Below are positions 21,567-31,115 of a DNA stretch of 64,000 nucleotides, piece by piece. This DNA is from Neorhizobium galegae. Lineage in GTDB: Bacteria; Pseudomonadota; Alphaproteobacteria; Rhizobiales; Rhizobiaceae. The translations under genes and the position numbers were made by a program. Location of the stretch: contig NZ_JAGIPH010000002.1 in the NCBI RefSeq assembly GCF_017877135.1, forward strand, positions 1 through 64,000. The letters are read 5' to 3'. Position 1 is the stretch's first letter. Each line of letters opens with the position of its first letter. Below the pieces are notes generated by a model. That model searched no databases and was not told where the DNA came from. It saw only the letters and a program-made list of their open reading frames with translations.

Positions 21567-22418
21567 ATGAGAAGAACCCTGTTCGGCGCTTTCGCCGTGA
21601 TGCTTGCCGCTGGCGCATCCCATGCCGCCGATGTTGCCCAGCCGGCCATGGATCCTGTGCTGATGAATGCCCCGGAAGTGACCGTGCAGGAGGCCGCGAC
21701 CGGCTGGTATCTGCGCGGCGATGCCGGCTATGCCTTCAAGGACATGAAGGGCGCGAAATTCTATCAGGGCGGGTCTTCCGCCTCCACGACGGATTTCTCC
21801 AGCGCCCACCTCAAGGACAGCTTTCTGCTCGGGGCAGGCGTCGGCTACCAGATCAACAGCGCGCTGCGCACCGATCTCACCTTCGATTACCTGAGCAGGA
21901 GCAAGTTCGAGGGCTCCACCCACGGCAGTGGCGCGGCCTTCGGCGCCTGCGTCGGAAACTGCACCTCCAGCGATATTTCCCATATGCGGGCCTACAGCCT
22001 GCTGGCCAACGCCTATGTCGATCTCGGTACCTTCGGATACGTGACGCCTTACGTCGGGGGCGGCCTTGGCGGCACCTATGTCAAATGGGACAAGCTGAAA
22101 AACACATCCTGCGCCGACAATGGCAGCGGCTGCGACAGCACCGTGGAGCACGGCGGCAAGGGCAGCTGGCGCTTCACCTATGCGCTGATGGCCGGTGCAA
22201 CGGTCGATGTGACCTGCAACCTGAAGGCCGATATCGGCTATCGTTACCGCCATGTGGAAGGCGGAGACATGTTCGGTTTTGCCTCGAACGGCGGTCCGGG
22301 CTCCGACAAGGGGTTTGACGTGCACGAAGCCCGTGTTGGCGCGCGCTATCTGTTCGGCGGCTGCCCGCAGGCGTCCGTGGCCTATGACGAACCGCAGCCG
22401 CCGCTGGTCTACAAATAA
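21567..22418 (+). CDS. Omp25/31-like outer membrane beta-barrel protein
   Basis: The 283-residue protein has a signal peptide (MRRTLFGAFAVMLAAGASHA) followed by GWYLRGDAGYAFKD, the typical opening of the rhizobial/Brucella Omp25-Omp31 eight-strand barrel family. Alternating hydrophobic strands run throughout. A small loop has four Cys residues (ACVGNCTSS and SCADNGSGCDS), which may form disulphides. The AT-rich upstream stretch 21400-21510 probably holds its promoter. Confidence 0.85.
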   Translation: MRRTLFGAFAVMLAAGASHAADVAQPAMDPVLMNAPEVTVQEAATGWYLRGDAGYAFKDMKGAKFYQGGSSASTTDFSSAHLKDSFLLGAGVGYQINSALRTDLTFDYLSRSKFEGSTHGSGAAFGACVGNCTSSDISHMRAYSLLANAYVDLGTFGYVTPYVGGGLGGTYVKWDKLKNTSCADNGSGCDSTVEHGGKGSWRFTYALMAGATVDVTCNLKADIGYRYRHVEGGDMFGFASNGGPGSDKGFDVHEARVGARYLFGGCPQASVAYDEPQPPLVYK

Positions 22419-22440
22419 GCTGCACCACTCTTCCGATAAC

Positions 22441-22480
22441 AAAAGCCGCAACAAAAGCCGCCCCGGTTGCCCGAGGCGGC
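22441..22480 (-). terminator. Terminator between the porin and doxX genes (best on the minus strand)
   Basis: GCCGCC (22457-22462) pairs with GGCGGC (22475-22480), with extra C-G pairs inside. Read on the minus strand the stem is followed by TTTTGTTGCGGCTTTT, serving the DoxX gene. On the plus strand the tail ATTTCTG is weaker. Confidence 0.6.
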
Positions 22481-22542
22481 ATTTCTGCTTGAAGACCGTC
22501 TTCCAACGCATGTCCGGCAAAAGTCCGGACTGCTAAAATCCC

Positions 22543-23133
22543 TTAGAACTCGCGCTTCAGCACCAGCCGGTCGAGCGACCAATGGCCCGCGCCGCAGGCG
22601 GCAAACAGGAAGGCGCCGCCGGTCCAGAACAGCGAGGCAAGCTCGGCCTTGGTCTGCACCTGTTCGAGGAATTTCGCACCGCCATCCATCAGGCGCACAG
22701 CCGCATTGGGCGTGAACAGGTCGCTGCCGGCTTTCAGCGCGGCAATGCCGCCATCCGTCAGCAGGGCGTGGCCGTAGGGGTGGGCGAAGTGGAACCAAAG
22801 CGTGATCGTCAGCATCACCGCATTGGCAAGTGCCACCGGGCGGGTGAGGAGCCCGAGCGCAATCATCAGGCCACCAAAGAACTGCATGGCAGCCAGCGTC
22901 GGCGACCAGATCCAACCCGGATAGAAGCCGAGATTTTCAACAAATCCCACCTGCGCCATGGGCGCCATGATCTTCGGATAGCCCTCGACCATCAGCATGC
23001 CGCCAATGGCGACGCGAAAGGCCGTGAAGGCGAAGGGCTGCGCGAAATGCTCGTAGAAGCCGGCAAGGAACGGCAGATAGAAATGGCTCTTTTCCTGCTG
23101 CTGCACGGGAGTATAGATGCTTTGCATGGCCAT
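22543..23133 (-). CDS. DoxX family membrane protein
   Basis: The 196-residue protein has four hydrophobic helices and the DoxX pattern (FAFTAFRVAIGGMLMVEGYPKI, GFVENLGFYPG, FGGLMIALGLLTRPVALANAV). The family includes membrane partners of redox enzymes and thiol-stress complexes; the specific role here is unknown. ATG at 23133 has AAGGA eight bases upstream. It diverges from serC across the 303-bp leader region. Confidence 0.88.
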   Translation of the reverse strand: MAMQSIYTPVQQQEKSHFYLPFLAGFYEHFAQPFAFTAFRVAIGGMLMVEGYPKIMAPMAQVGFVENLGFYPGWIWSPTLAAMQFFGGLMIALGLLTRPVALANAVMLTITLWFHFAHPYGHALLTDGGIAALKAGSDLFTPNAAVRLMDGGAKFLEQVQTKAELASLFWTGGAFLFAACGAGHWSLDRLVLKREF

Positions 23134-23349
23134 GATACAGGTCCTTGTTTTTGAATATGAATTGGTCATCGGACCGGAAAGCGGATACACGGTCCAGCGG
23201 GCGGAACGGCCAGGCGGAGCACTCATCTCCGCCGCATTCACAACCGATAGCCGATCATAATCGGCGTCGAACAAAACACGTTGATCCAGGTCAAGTTTTC
23301 GATGCGCGCCGGTGCCAACGCAAAAAAGACAGAGATCGTTTGATTTGCG

Positions 23350-23431
23350 ACTTGACCGAAATCCGGCCATCCACTAACACCAGCGGCGGGACACCCTTCC
23401 CCAACGAAGGGCTTTCTATCTGGAAGGATAG
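23350..23431 (+). promoter_or_regulatory. serC 5' leader with two hairpins (candidate alphaproteobacterial serC motif)
   Basis: CCCTTC (23394-23399) pairs with GAAGGG (23406-23411), preceded by a CCACTAACACCAGCGGCGGG segment. A second hairpin CTATC/GATAG (23416-23420/23427-23431) holds the ribosome site GGAAGGA in its loop. A conserved RNA motif has been described upstream of serC in alphaproteobacteria, and this leader resembles what I remember of it. The layout would suit translational control of serC. The remainder of 23134-23349 carries nothing else I recognise. Confidence 0.55.
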
Positions 23432-23436
23432 CCAAG

Positions 23437-24615
23437 ATGGCGAACATCGCAAAGCCGGACACCCGTCCGAACAATACCCATTTTTCTTCTGGCCCTTGCT
23501 CGAAGCGCCCCGGTTGGTCGCTTGACGCGCTCTCTGATGCCCCGCTCGGTCGCTCGCACCGGGCCAAGGTCGGCAAGACGAAGCTGAAGCAGGCCATTGA
23601 TCTTACCCGCGAAATTCTTCAGGTGCCGGCGGATTACCGCATCGGCATCGTACCGGCTTCCGATACGGGCGCTGTCGAAATGGCCCTGTGGTCGCTGCTT
23701 GGCGAACGCGGCGTCGACCTGCTGTCCTGGGAAAGCTTTGGCGCCGGCTGGGTCACCGATGTGGTCAAGCAGCTGAAGCTTGCCGATGTGCGCAAGTTCA
23801 ACGCCGACTACGGTCTGCTGCCCGATCTGACGCAGGTCGATTTCGACCGTGACGTCGTCTTCACCTGGAACGGCACGACCTCCGGCGTGCGCGTCGCCGA
23901 TGCCGATTTTATCCCGGCCGACCGCAAGGGCCTGACGATCTGCGACGCCACCTCGGCGGCCTTCGCGCAGAAGCTCGACTTTGCCAAGCTCGATGTCACC
24001 ACCTTCTCCTGGCAGAAGGTTCTGGGCGGCGAGGGTGGTCACGGCATGATCATTCTGAGCCCCCGCGCTGTCGAGCGCCTCACCACCTATGTTCCGGCCT
24101 GGCCGCTGCCGAAAATCTTCCGCATGACCTCGGGCGGCAAGCTGATCGAAGGCATTTTTGTCGGCGAAACCATCAACACGCCCTCCATGCTCTGCGTGGA
24201 AGACTATATCGACGCGCTGAACTGGGCAAAGTCGCTGGGTGGCCTTGAAGCCCTCATCGCCCGTGCCGATGCCAATGCCAAGGTCATCTTCGATTTCGTC
24301 GATGCCAATGACTGGATCGCCAACCTTGCGGTTGATCCGGCCACCCGCTCCAACACCTCGGTGTGCCTGAAGATCGTCGATCCGGCCGTTGCAGTGCTTG
24401 ATGCCGACCAGCAGGCGGCCTTTGCCAAGGGCGTTGTTGCGCTTCTGGAGAAGGAAAACGTCGCGCTCGATATCGGCGCCTATCGCGATGCTCCGTCCGG
24501 TCTTCGCATCTGGGCTGGCGCCACCATCGAGACTGCCGACATGCAGGCCGTCATGCCGTGGCTGACCTGGGCCTTTGAGACCCAGAAGGCAGCGCTCGCC
24601 AAGGCCGCCGCATAA
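23437..24615 (+). CDS. serC: Phosphoserine transaminase SerC
   Basis: SerC is a PLP enzyme that converts 3-phosphohydroxypyruvate plus glutamate to phosphoserine, the second step of serine synthesis. The 392-residue protein is of the alphaproteobacterial type starting with [18 protein letters not shown]. The cofactor lysine is probably K194 in [14 protein letters not shown]. It is paired with serA 80 bp downstream. Confidence 0.95.
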   Translation: MANIAKPDTRPNNTHFSSGPCSKRPGWSLDALSDAPLGRSHRAKVGKTKLKQAIDLTREILQVPADYRIGIVPASDTGAVEMALWSLLGERGVDLLSWESFGAGWVTDVVKQLKLADVRKFNADYGLLPDLTQVDFDRDVVFTWNGTTSGVRVADADFIPADRKGLTICDATSAAFAQKLDFAKLDVTTFSWQKVLGGEGGHGMIILSPRAVERLTTYVPAWPLPKIFRMTSGGKLIEGIFVGETINTPSMLCVEDYIDALNWAKSLGGLEALIARADANAKVIFDFVDANDWIANLAVDPATRSNTSVCLKIVDPAVAVLDADQQAAFAKGVVALLEKENVALDIGAYRDAPSGLRIWAGATIETADMQAVMPWLTWAFETQKAALAKAAA

Positions 24616-24630
24616 AGCTTTGAGTGCTTT

Positions 24631-24654
24631 CGGCTTCGCCATACGGCGAAGCCG
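24631..24654 (+). other. Perfect hairpin between serC and serA
   Basis: CGGCTTCGCC (24631-24640) pairs with GGCGAAGCCG (24645-24654) across a 4-base loop. The tail is CTTTCCCC, not a proper T-tract, so it is more likely an RNA-processing or attenuation element between co-transcribed genes than a full terminator. Confidence 0.55.
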
Positions 24655-24695
24655 CTTTCCCCATACAGATTGAACCCTTCTGAAGGAGGCCTCTC

Positions 24696-26291
24696 ATGGC
24701 ACCTCGCGTTCTCGTATCCGACGAATTGTCGGAAACCGCCGTCCAGATCTTCCGCGATCGCGGCGTAGACGTTGATTTCCAGCCGCAGCTCGGCAAGGAC
24801 AAGGATAAGCTCGCCGAAATCATCGGCAATTACGATGGCCTGGCCATCCGCTCCGCCACCAAGGCGACGGAAAAGCTGATCGCTGCCGCGACCAACCTGA
24901 AGGTCATCGGCCGCGCCGGCATCGGCGTCGACAATGTCGATATTCCGGCCGCCTCCAAGCGCGGTATCATCGTGATGAACACGCCGTTCGGCAACTCGAT
25001 CACCACGGCTGAACACGCCATCGCGCTGATGTTTGCCGTTGCCCGCCAGCTGCCGCAGGCCGATGCCTCGACGCAGGCCGGCAAGTGGGAGAAGTCGAAG
25101 TTCATGGGTGTCGAAATCACCGGCAAGACGCTCGGCGTCATCGGTGCCGGCAATATCGGCGGCATCGTCTGCAAGAAGGCGATTGGCCTTGGCATGCATG
25201 TGATTGCCTATGACCCCTTCCTCTCGGCCGAACGCGCCCAGGAAATGGGCGTCGAGAAGGTTGAGCTCGAGGAGCTTCTGCCGCGCGCCGATTTCATCAC
25301 CCTGCATGTGCCGATGACCGACAAGACGCGCGGCATCCTCGGCAAGGAAAACATCGCCAAGACGAAGCCCGGCGTGCGCATCATCAACTGCGCCCGCGGC
25401 GGTCTCGTCGATGAGGCAGCCCTTGCCGAAGCCATTAAGTCCGGCCATGTCGCCGGCGCCGGCTTCGACGTCTTCGAAGTCGAGCCCGCCAAGGAAAGCC
25501 CGCTGTTTGGCCTGCCGAACGTCGTGTGCACGCCGCATCTTGGTGCATCCACCACGGAAGCCCAGGAAAACGTCGCCCTCCAGGTTGCCGAACAGATGTC
25601 GGACTATCTGGTGAAGGGTGCGGTATCCAACGCCATCAACATGCCCTCGATCACCGCGGAAGAAGCACCGATCCTGAAGCCGTTCATTCGTCTCGCCGAC
25701 GTCCTCGGCTCGTTTGCCGGCCAGGTCACCGAAAGCCCGATCAAGGCGATCGAAATCCTCTATGACGGCGCCACCGCCGGCATGAACACCAAGGCGCTCA
25801 CCTCGGCGCTGCTGGCCGGTCTCATCCGCAACCAGGTTGCCGATGTGAACATGGTTTCGGCCCCGATCATGATCAAGGAAAAGGGCATCGTGCTCTCCGA
25901 GGTCAAGCGCGACAAGACCGGCGTCTATGACGGCTACATCAAGCTGACGGTGACGACCGACAAGCAGACCCGCTCGGTTGCCGGTACCGTCTTCTCCGAC
26001 GGCAAGCCGCGCTTCATCCAGATCAAGGGCATCAACATGGATGCGGATGTCGGTCCGAACATGATCTACATCTCCAACACCGACGTTCCCGGCATGATCG
26101 GCTTCATGGGCACGACGCTCGGCAATGCCGGCGTCAACATCGCCAACTTCCAGCTCGGCCGCGAGAAGGAAAACGGCGATGCCATCGCGCTGCTCTATGT
26201 CGATGGTGCCGTCGAGCAGGCCGTTCTCGACCAGCTGACCGCAAACCCGGCGATCAAGCAGGCCAAGCCGTTGACGTTCAACGTCGACTGA
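24696..26291 (+). CDS. serA: D-3-phosphoglycerate dehydrogenase SerA
   Basis: SerA oxidises 3-phosphoglycerate with NAD to start serine synthesis. The 531-residue protein is the long form. It has a Rossmann motif (GKTLGVIGAGNIGG), catalytic Arg in NCARGGLVDE, Glu in FEVEPAKESP and His in CTPHLGAST. An intervening ASB domain is followed by a C-terminal ACT domain (~455-531, IKGINMDADVGPNMIYISN), the usual seat of serine feedback. AAGGAGG sits seven bases before the ATG. Confidence 0.97.
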   Translation: MAPRVLVSDELSETAVQIFRDRGVDVDFQPQLGKDKDKLAEIIGNYDGLAIRSATKATEKLIAAATNLKVIGRAGIGVDNVDIPAASKRGIIVMNTPFGNSITTAEHAIALMFAVARQLPQADASTQAGKWEKSKFMGVEITGKTLGVIGAGNIGGIVCKKAIGLGMHVIAYDPFLSAERAQEMGVEKVELEELLPRADFITLHVPMTDKTRGILGKENIAKTKPGVRIINCARGGLVDEAALAEAIKSGHVAGAGFDVFEVEPAKESPLFGLPNVVCTPHLGASTTEAQENVALQVAEQMSDYLVKGAVSNAINMPSITAEEAPILKPFIRLADVLGSFAGQVTESPIKAIEILYDGATAGMNTKALTSALLAGLIRNQVADVNMVSAPIMIKEKGIVLSEVKRDKTGVYDGYIKLTVTTDKQTRSVAGTVFSDGKPRFIQIKGINMDADVGPNMIYISNTDVPGMIGFMGTTLGNAGVNIANFQLGREKENGDAIALLYVDGAVEQAVLDQLTANPAIKQAKPLTFNVD

Positions 26292-26315
26292 TCGTTCTGG
26301 CCTCTTAGCCATCGG

Positions 26316-26352
26316 GACCCGGCCGGAGCGTTTCCGCGCCGGGTCTTTTGTC
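26316..26352 (+). terminator. Rho-independent terminator after serA
   Basis: GACCCGGC (26316-26323) pairs with GCCGGGTC (26338-26345), followed by TTTTGTCTTT. Confidence 0.85.
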
Positions 26353-26497
26353 TTTCGGGGGAGGGTGGTTCACTCAAATCGCCGATCAACAGTGATCACG
26401 ATTTCGAAAAATTCCGTCCGATCACCTAACAGCTGCAACCCATGCTCTCTATATAGGAAGCAACGCCCTCAAAAGGCGCTTCTGTGAGGAGAGAGAA

Positions 26498-27517
26498 ATG
26501 TTTTCAACGCTTCGACGCTACAGGCACGTTCTGTCCGTGCTGGCGCTCGGAATGGTCGTATCGCTTTCGGCGGTGGATTTTGCCGAGGCGCGTCGCGCCG
26601 GTGGCGGCAGCAGTTTCGGCAGCCGCGGCACGCGCACCTATTCCGCCCCGCCATCCACCAGCACCGCACCGACGACGGCCGCGCCGATCCAGCGTTCGAT
26701 GACGCCCAATAGCCAGGCGACCAATCCGGCCACGGCGGCTGGCGCTCAGGCGGCAGGCGGCCAGCGCCGCGGCCTGTTCGGCGGCTTCGGCGGCGGCATT
26801 CTGGGCGGCCTTTTCCTTGGCGGCATGTTCGGCATGCTGATGGGCAATGGTTTCGGCGGCATGGCCGGCATGTTCGGCATGCTGTTCCAGATGCTGTTGA
26901 TCGGTGGCCTGATCTTCCTGGCCATGCGCTTCTTTGCCCGTCGCCAGCAGCCGGCCGCCAGCGGTCCGGCCGGCGGTCTTGGTCGCTATGAAACGCAGGC
27001 GCCGCAGGGCAATAATTTCGGTGGCTTCAAGATCCCGCAGATGGGGTCGCTGGGCGGCAGCGCTGCAGCCTCTTCGCAAAAGCCCCGTGCCGCCTCGGCC
27101 CGCACGGATGAGATCGGCATCACCAACCGCGATTTCGACCAGTTCGAAAAGATGCTGACCGAGGTGCAGGGCGCTTATGGTGCGGAAGATTATGCCCGCC
27201 TGCGCGCGCTGACCACGCCCGAAGCCATGTCATACCTTGCCGAGGAACTGGGCGAGAATGCCACGAACGGCCAGCGCAACGAGGTGAAGGACGTGCAGCT
27301 CCTGCAGGGTGACCTGTCGGAAGCCTGGCGCGAAAATGGCCTGGAATACGCGACCGTTGCCATGCGTTACCAGAGCATCGACGTGATGCGCGACCGTGAC
27401 ACGGGCAAGGTGGTTTCCGGCGATGCGACGCATCCGACGGAATCCACCGAAATCTGGACTTTCGTGCGCAAGGGCGGCGAGGCCTGGAAGCTGTCTGCTA
27501 TCCAGGGCGTCAACTAA
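26498..27517 (+). CDS. Tim44-like domain membrane protein
   Basis: The 339-residue protein has an N-terminal signal/anchor (VLSVLALGMVVSLSAVDFAEA), a low-complexity Ser/Thr/Pro segment, and a Gly/Met/Phe-rich hydrophobic stretch (~85-150). Its C-terminal Tim44-like/NTF2-fold domain (~200-339) includes FDQFEKMLTEVQGAYGAEDY and ends EAWKLSAIQGVN. Bacterial Tim44-like proteins are inner-membrane proteins of unsettled role. GAGGAGAG precedes the start. Confidence 0.88.
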   Translation: MFSTLRRYRHVLSVLALGMVVSLSAVDFAEARRAGGGSSFGSRGTRTYSAPPSTSTAPTTAAPIQRSMTPNSQATNPATAAGAQAAGGQRRGLFGGFGGGILGGLFLGGMFGMLMGNGFGGMAGMFGMLFQMLLIGGLIFLAMRFFARRQQPAASGPAGGLGRYETQAPQGNNFGGFKIPQMGSLGGSAAASSQKPRAASARTDEIGITNRDFDQFEKMLTEVQGAYGAEDYARLRALTTPEAMSYLAEELGENATNGQRNEVKDVQLLQGDLSEAWRENGLEYATVAMRYQSIDVMRDRDTGKVVSGDATHPTESTEIWTFVRKGGEAWKLSAIQGVN

Positions 27518-27519
27518 GA

Positions 27520-27951
27520 TCAGAGCCGGGTAAGCGTCGCTTCGTCCGGCCTGCCATCGTAGAATGTGAGAAGGGCTTGTCCGAAAGGCGAGCCCTTTTC
27601 GGTTTCTGCTTCCGACACCGCATCAAACAGCGTCATCGACGAGCGGAATTTCAGGTCGTCCGGCGAGCCGAGGATGGCGTTTGCCGTTTTGTCCGAGTGC
27701 ATCAGCATGGCCTGCGTGCATTCGATCAGCCGGCTGCCAAGCAGGGGATGGGCAAGATAGGCCTGCGCCTCTTTGCGGTCGGCAATCGCATAGAAGCGCG
27801 CCGTCGGTGAATGGCCAAGCCCCGCGATCTGCGGAAAGATGAACCACATCCAGTGCGACCGTTTGGCGCCGTGGCGCAGTTCTTCAAGCGCCTCGGCATA
27901 GACCGGCGCCTGCGCTTCGATGAACCGCCGCAAAGATTTTTCATCCGCCAT
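27520..27951 (-). CDS. DUF1810 family protein
   Basis: The 143-residue cytosolic protein matches the DUF1810 pattern: RFIEAQAPVYAEALEELRHGAKRSHWMWFIFPQIAGLG, then HPLLGSRLIECTQAML and a C-terminal DEATL. Function unknown. ATG at 27951 (MADEKSL) is preferred over a start nine codons earlier because it begins where the family does. It converges on the Tim44-like gene with two bases between stops. Confidence 0.88.
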   Translation of the reverse strand: MADEKSLRRFIEAQAPVYAEALEELRHGAKRSHWMWFIFPQIAGLGHSPTARFYAIADRKEAQAYLAHPLLGSRLIECTQAMLMHSDKTANAILGSPDDLKFRSSMTLFDAVSEAETEKGSPFGQALLTFYDGRPDEATLTRL

Positions 27952-28100
27952 GATGGATGCCTCCTTCTTGATGTGCATGATCGATACCGGCCCCTAACGC
28001 TTCGGCACGCATCGGGTTTCGTCGTCCAGTTGTATCCGCCTCACGGGAAATTCAGCTCGCTTCCCTTTTCTCTGCTGCACTGCACCCTAAGTGCCTGTGG

Positions 28101-29231
28101 ATGGAACAGCGTCTTGAAGACTATCTCTCTTTCGTCGTCAGCTGGTTGCCCAACTGGCTGCTGGCGATGATCGTGCTCGTGGCCGCGGTGCTGGTGGGAT
28201 CTCTCATCCACCGTTTCGTTTTCCGGATCCTTACCCGGATCGTTGCCCAACGGGATCTTTTCTGGCGGTCGCTCGTCTCGCGCACCGAACAACCCATGAG
28301 GCTGGCCATCGTTGCCTGGGTCATGGTGCCGGCGATCGGTATTGCGCCGCTCAGCGACCAGCAGACCGGCCTCCTGCGTCACGGCCTTCTTCTCTGCTTC
28401 ATCCTTCTCATCGGCTGGATGGCGCGCACGACGCTGCATATCTGGACGACCGTCTATCTGCGCCGCTTCAAGCTCGATGCGGAGGATAATCTTCTGGCGC
28501 GCAAGCATGTCACGCAGTCGCGGATCCTGGAGCGGGTGGCGGCGACGCTGATCATTGGTTTTACGCTCTCCTTCGCGCTGATGACTTTTCCGGCGGTGCG
28601 ACAGTATGGCGTTTCGCTGATGGCATCGGCGGGTGTTGCCGGTATCGTGCTGGGCCTTGCGCTGCAGCCGGTCTTGAAGAACCTGTTTGCCGGCATCCAG
28701 CTTGCCATCACCCAGCCGATCCGCATCGATGATGCGCTGCTGGTGGAAGGCGAGTGGGGCAAGGTCGAGGAAATCACCTCGACCTATGTGGTGGTCAAGC
28801 TCTGGGACTGGCGCCGGATGATCCTGCCGCTCGGCTATTTCATCGAAAATCCCTTCCAGAACTGGACGCGGGAAGGGGCAGCCCTCATCGGCACCGTGAT
28901 GATCTATCTCGATTATACGGTTCCCGTTTCGGTCCTGCGTCAGAAGGTGGAGGAGATCGCCGGCAAGTCAAAGCTCTGGGATCGCCAGGTGGTGAATGTC
29001 GCCGTGACGGACTTCAAGCAGAATGTCATGGAAATCCGCATTCTTGTTTCAGCCCCCGATGCTGGCAAGGCCTTCGACCTGCGCTGCGAAGTGCGCGAAA
29101 AACTGGTGGACTTCATCCAGCGGGAGTATCCGCATGCCCTGCCGCAGGTGCGGGCGTCGGGCACGATTGTGGAAGAGGCGCGCGCTGCAGGATTGGCTGC
29201 GACGGCCGATGGCCGCACGATGCAGCAGTAG
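28101..29231 (+). CDS. MscS-family mechanosensitive channel
   Basis: The 376-residue protein has about four N-terminal hydrophobic helices. The pore helix and beta domain are of MscS type (SAGVAGIVLGLALQPVLKNL, AITQPIRIDDALLVEGEWGKVEEI, NWTREGAALIGTVM). Such channels release solutes on osmotic downshock. It is larger than E. coli MscS (286 residues) because of the extra N-terminal helices. The start is the ATG at 28101; no strong ribosome site is seen. Confidence 0.92.
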   Translation: MEQRLEDYLSFVVSWLPNWLLAMIVLVAAVLVGSLIHRFVFRILTRIVAQRDLFWRSLVSRTEQPMRLAIVAWVMVPAIGIAPLSDQQTGLLRHGLLLCFILLIGWMARTTLHIWTTVYLRRFKLDAEDNLLARKHVTQSRILERVAATLIIGFTLSFALMTFPAVRQYGVSLMASAGVAGIVLGLALQPVLKNLFAGIQLAITQPIRIDDALLVEGEWGKVEEITSTYVVVKLWDWRRMILPLGYFIENPFQNWTREGAALIGTVMIYLDYTVPVSVLRQKVEEIAGKSKLWDRQVVNVAVTDFKQNVMEIRILVSAPDAGKAFDLRCEVREKLVDFIQREYPHALPQVRASGTIVEEARAAGLAATADGRTMQQ

Positions 29232-29387
29232 CAGACCGCACGCGCGCCTCGAAAACGCGGTGAACCTTGCGTTTTTGCCGCGCTCTTTCTATATCCACAG
29301 TCTATTCCTGACGGCGAGACCCGGCCGTTGCGGGGCGGCGCTGCCTCAGCGCAGGCCAGGCCCCGGCTGATGATGAAGAGAGTTCCT

Positions 29388-30584
29388 GTGAATACGCTGG
29401 ATTTTGACAAGAAGCCGGAGGATACGCGCGTCGTCGTGGCGATGTCGGGCGGCGTGGATTCCTCCGTGGTCGCGGGCCTTTTGAAGCGCCAGGGCTATGA
29501 TGTGCTGGGCATCACGCTGCAGCTTTACGACCACGGCGCCGCCGTGCACCGCGCCGGCTCCTGCTGCGCCGGCCAGGACATCGATGATGCCCGGCGCGTC
29601 TCGGAAACGCTCGGCATTCCGCATTACGTTCTGGATTACGAAAAGCGGTTTCGCGAAACGGTGATCAATCCGTTTGCCGAAGCTTATGCGATGGGCGAAA
29701 CGCCGATCCCCTGCGTGGCCTGCAACCAGACCGTCAAGTTTGCCGATCTTCTGGCAACGGCGAAGGATCTGGGCGCCGATGCGCTGGCAACCGGCCATTA
29801 CATCCGCTCCCGCCGCAATCCATCGCCGGACAATCCAAACCGTCGTGCGCTGTTTCGCCCGATCGATGCCGATCGCGACCAGAGCTGGTTCCTGTTTGCA
29901 ACGACCCAGGAGCAGATCGATTACCTGCGTTTTCCGCTCGGCGGCATGTCGAAGGCGGATGTGCGGCTTCTCGCCGAAGACATGGGGCTGGTCGTTGCCA
30001 AGAAGGCCGATAGTCAGGACATATGTTTCGTCCCGCAGGGCAAGTATGCCGATATCATCAACAAGGTGAAGCCGAATGCTGCGCTGTCCGGCGAGATCGT
30101 CCATATCGACGGTCGGGTGCTCGGCCGCCACGAAGGCATCCTGCATTACACGATCGGCCAGCGGAAGGGGCTCGGCGTTGCGACCGGCGAGCCGCTCTAC
30201 GTGGTCTATCTCGATGCGCGCGGTCGCCGGGTGATCGTCGGGCCGCGGGAGGCGCTGGAAACGCGCCGGGTTTATCTGCGCGATGTCAACTGGATCGGCG
30301 ACAAGACGCTGGCTGACGATGCGCGCACCGGCTTTGACTGTTTTGCCAAGGTGCGCTCCACGCGCCCGCCCACGCCTGCCACGCTGCATGCGGATGAAAA
30401 CGGCATCTATGTGGATCTGGCGATCGGCGAAGCAGGCGTGGCGCCCGGCCAGGCCTGCGTGCTCTATTCGGCGGAAGGGGCGGATGCACGCGTCTATGGC
30501 GGCGGTTTCATCGACCGCTCGGAGCGGGATGCGGCGGCAGAAGCATCGCTGAAGGCGCTTCTTTCGACGCCGGCGGCAGCCTGA
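29388..30584 (+). CDS. mnmA: tRNA-specific 2-thiouridylase MnmA
   Basis: MnmA thiolates U34 of tRNA-Lys/Glu/Gln. The 398-residue protein has the PP-loop MSGGVDSS, the first catalytic Cys in [10 protein letters not shown] and the second in [12 protein letters not shown] choose GTG at 29388 because rhizobial MnmA proteins begin with the [13 protein letters not shown] segment; ATG codons at 29370/29373 are alternatives. An elongator tRNA-Met gene lies 135 bp downstream. Confidence 0.95.
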   Translation: MNTLDFDKKPEDTRVVVAMSGGVDSSVVAGLLKRQGYDVLGITLQLYDHGAAVHRAGSCCAGQDIDDARRVSETLGIPHYVLDYEKRFRETVINPFAEAYAMGETPIPCVACNQTVKFADLLATAKDLGADALATGHYIRSRRNPSPDNPNRRALFRPIDADRDQSWFLFATTQEQIDYLRFPLGGMSKADVRLLAEDMGLVVAKKADSQDICFVPQGKYADIINKVKPNAALSGEIVHIDGRVLGRHEGILHYTIGQRKGLGVATGEPLYVVYLDARGRRVIVGPREALETRRVYLRDVNWIGDKTLADDARTGFDCFAKVRSTRPPTPATLHADENGIYVDLAIGEAGVAPGQACVLYSAEGADARVYGGGFIDRSERDAAAEASLKALLSTPAAA

Positions 30585-30636
30585 GCAGCGTTTGAAAATT
30601 CGCGCGCAGAAAGCCCTGGCTTTTTGCCGCAAGCGC

Positions 30637-30668
30637 GCTTGACTTTGGTCGGAGCATCCCTTTATAAG
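30637..30668 (+). promoter_or_regulatory. Candidate promoter of the tRNA-Met gene
   Basis: TTGACT (30637-30642) and TTTATA (30661-30666) are 18 bases apart, about 54 bases before the tRNA 5' end. Confidence 0.55.
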
Positions 30669-30719
30669 CCCTCCAGCGCGCCGGACGGGTCACACAGTTG
30701 ACACGCGGAAGTCGCTCTT

Positions 30720-30796
30720 GGCGGGGTAGCTCAGTTGGTGAGAGCGCAGGATTCATAACCCTGAGGTCGGCGGTTCAATTCCGCCCCCCGCTACCA
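30720..30796 (+). tRNA. tRNA-Met (CAT), elongator type
   Basis: The 77-base sequence folds as a complete cloverleaf: acceptor GGCGGGG/CCCCGCT (G-U at the first pair), D-arm with TTGGTGA, anticodon loop TTCATAA, T-arm GGCGG-TTCAATT-CCGCC, and encoded CCA. The anticodon stem has one A·C mismatch next to the loop. The paired first base (G1-U72) argues against initiator tRNA. The CAT anticodon could also be the lysidine-modified tRNA-Ile2, but the body matches alphaproteobacterial elongator Met. Confidence 0.93.
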
Positions 30797-30893
30797 AATT
30801 CTTCTATTTATCAAGATGTTCGACAAAGATGTCCGCCTTGCAGGAGGCGTGAGAGCGGGCTTTTGACCCGCTCTACGGCAAGCTTCAGTCTGG

Positions 30894-31115
30894 TCAGAGG
30901 GCAAGCGTCTGCAGCTTGAGCGCTGCGGCAACGCGGCGGACATGGGCGGGATCCTGATCCGCGCCGGCTTCGATGGCTTCCAGTTCTTCAACCGTCAGGC
31001 CGCAGGTAATGGCCAGGTCTTCCAGGCTATAGCCGGATGCACGACGCCCTTCGGCGATCGCGCCGGCGATGGAGACAGGCTGGCTTTTATCAAAATTGGT
31101 CTGGGACATTGTCAT
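30894..31115 (-). CDS. Small XRE-type helix-turn-helix protein
   Basis: The 73-residue protein is almost only a Cro/CI-type HTH: AIAEGRRASGYSLEDLAITCGLTVEELEAIEAG. It is probably a DNA-binding regulator. The ATG at 31115 has AGGAG six bases upstream; a second ATG at 31109 is in frame. No toxin partner lies beside it. It converges on the tRNA-Met gene. Confidence 0.75.
   Translation of the reverse strand: MTMSQTNFDKSQPVSIAGAIAEGRRASGYSLEDLAITCGLTVEELEAIEAGADQDPAHVRRVAAALKLQTLAL

Noticed and set aside
23145..23525. 126-codon plus-strand frame over the serC leader
   Set aside because: It runs through the leader hairpins and into serC in another frame, with no ribosome site.
30852..30874. AGAGCGGG/CCCGCTCT hairpin after the tRNA gene as a terminator
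   Set aside because: No T-tract on either strand, so termination is not supported.
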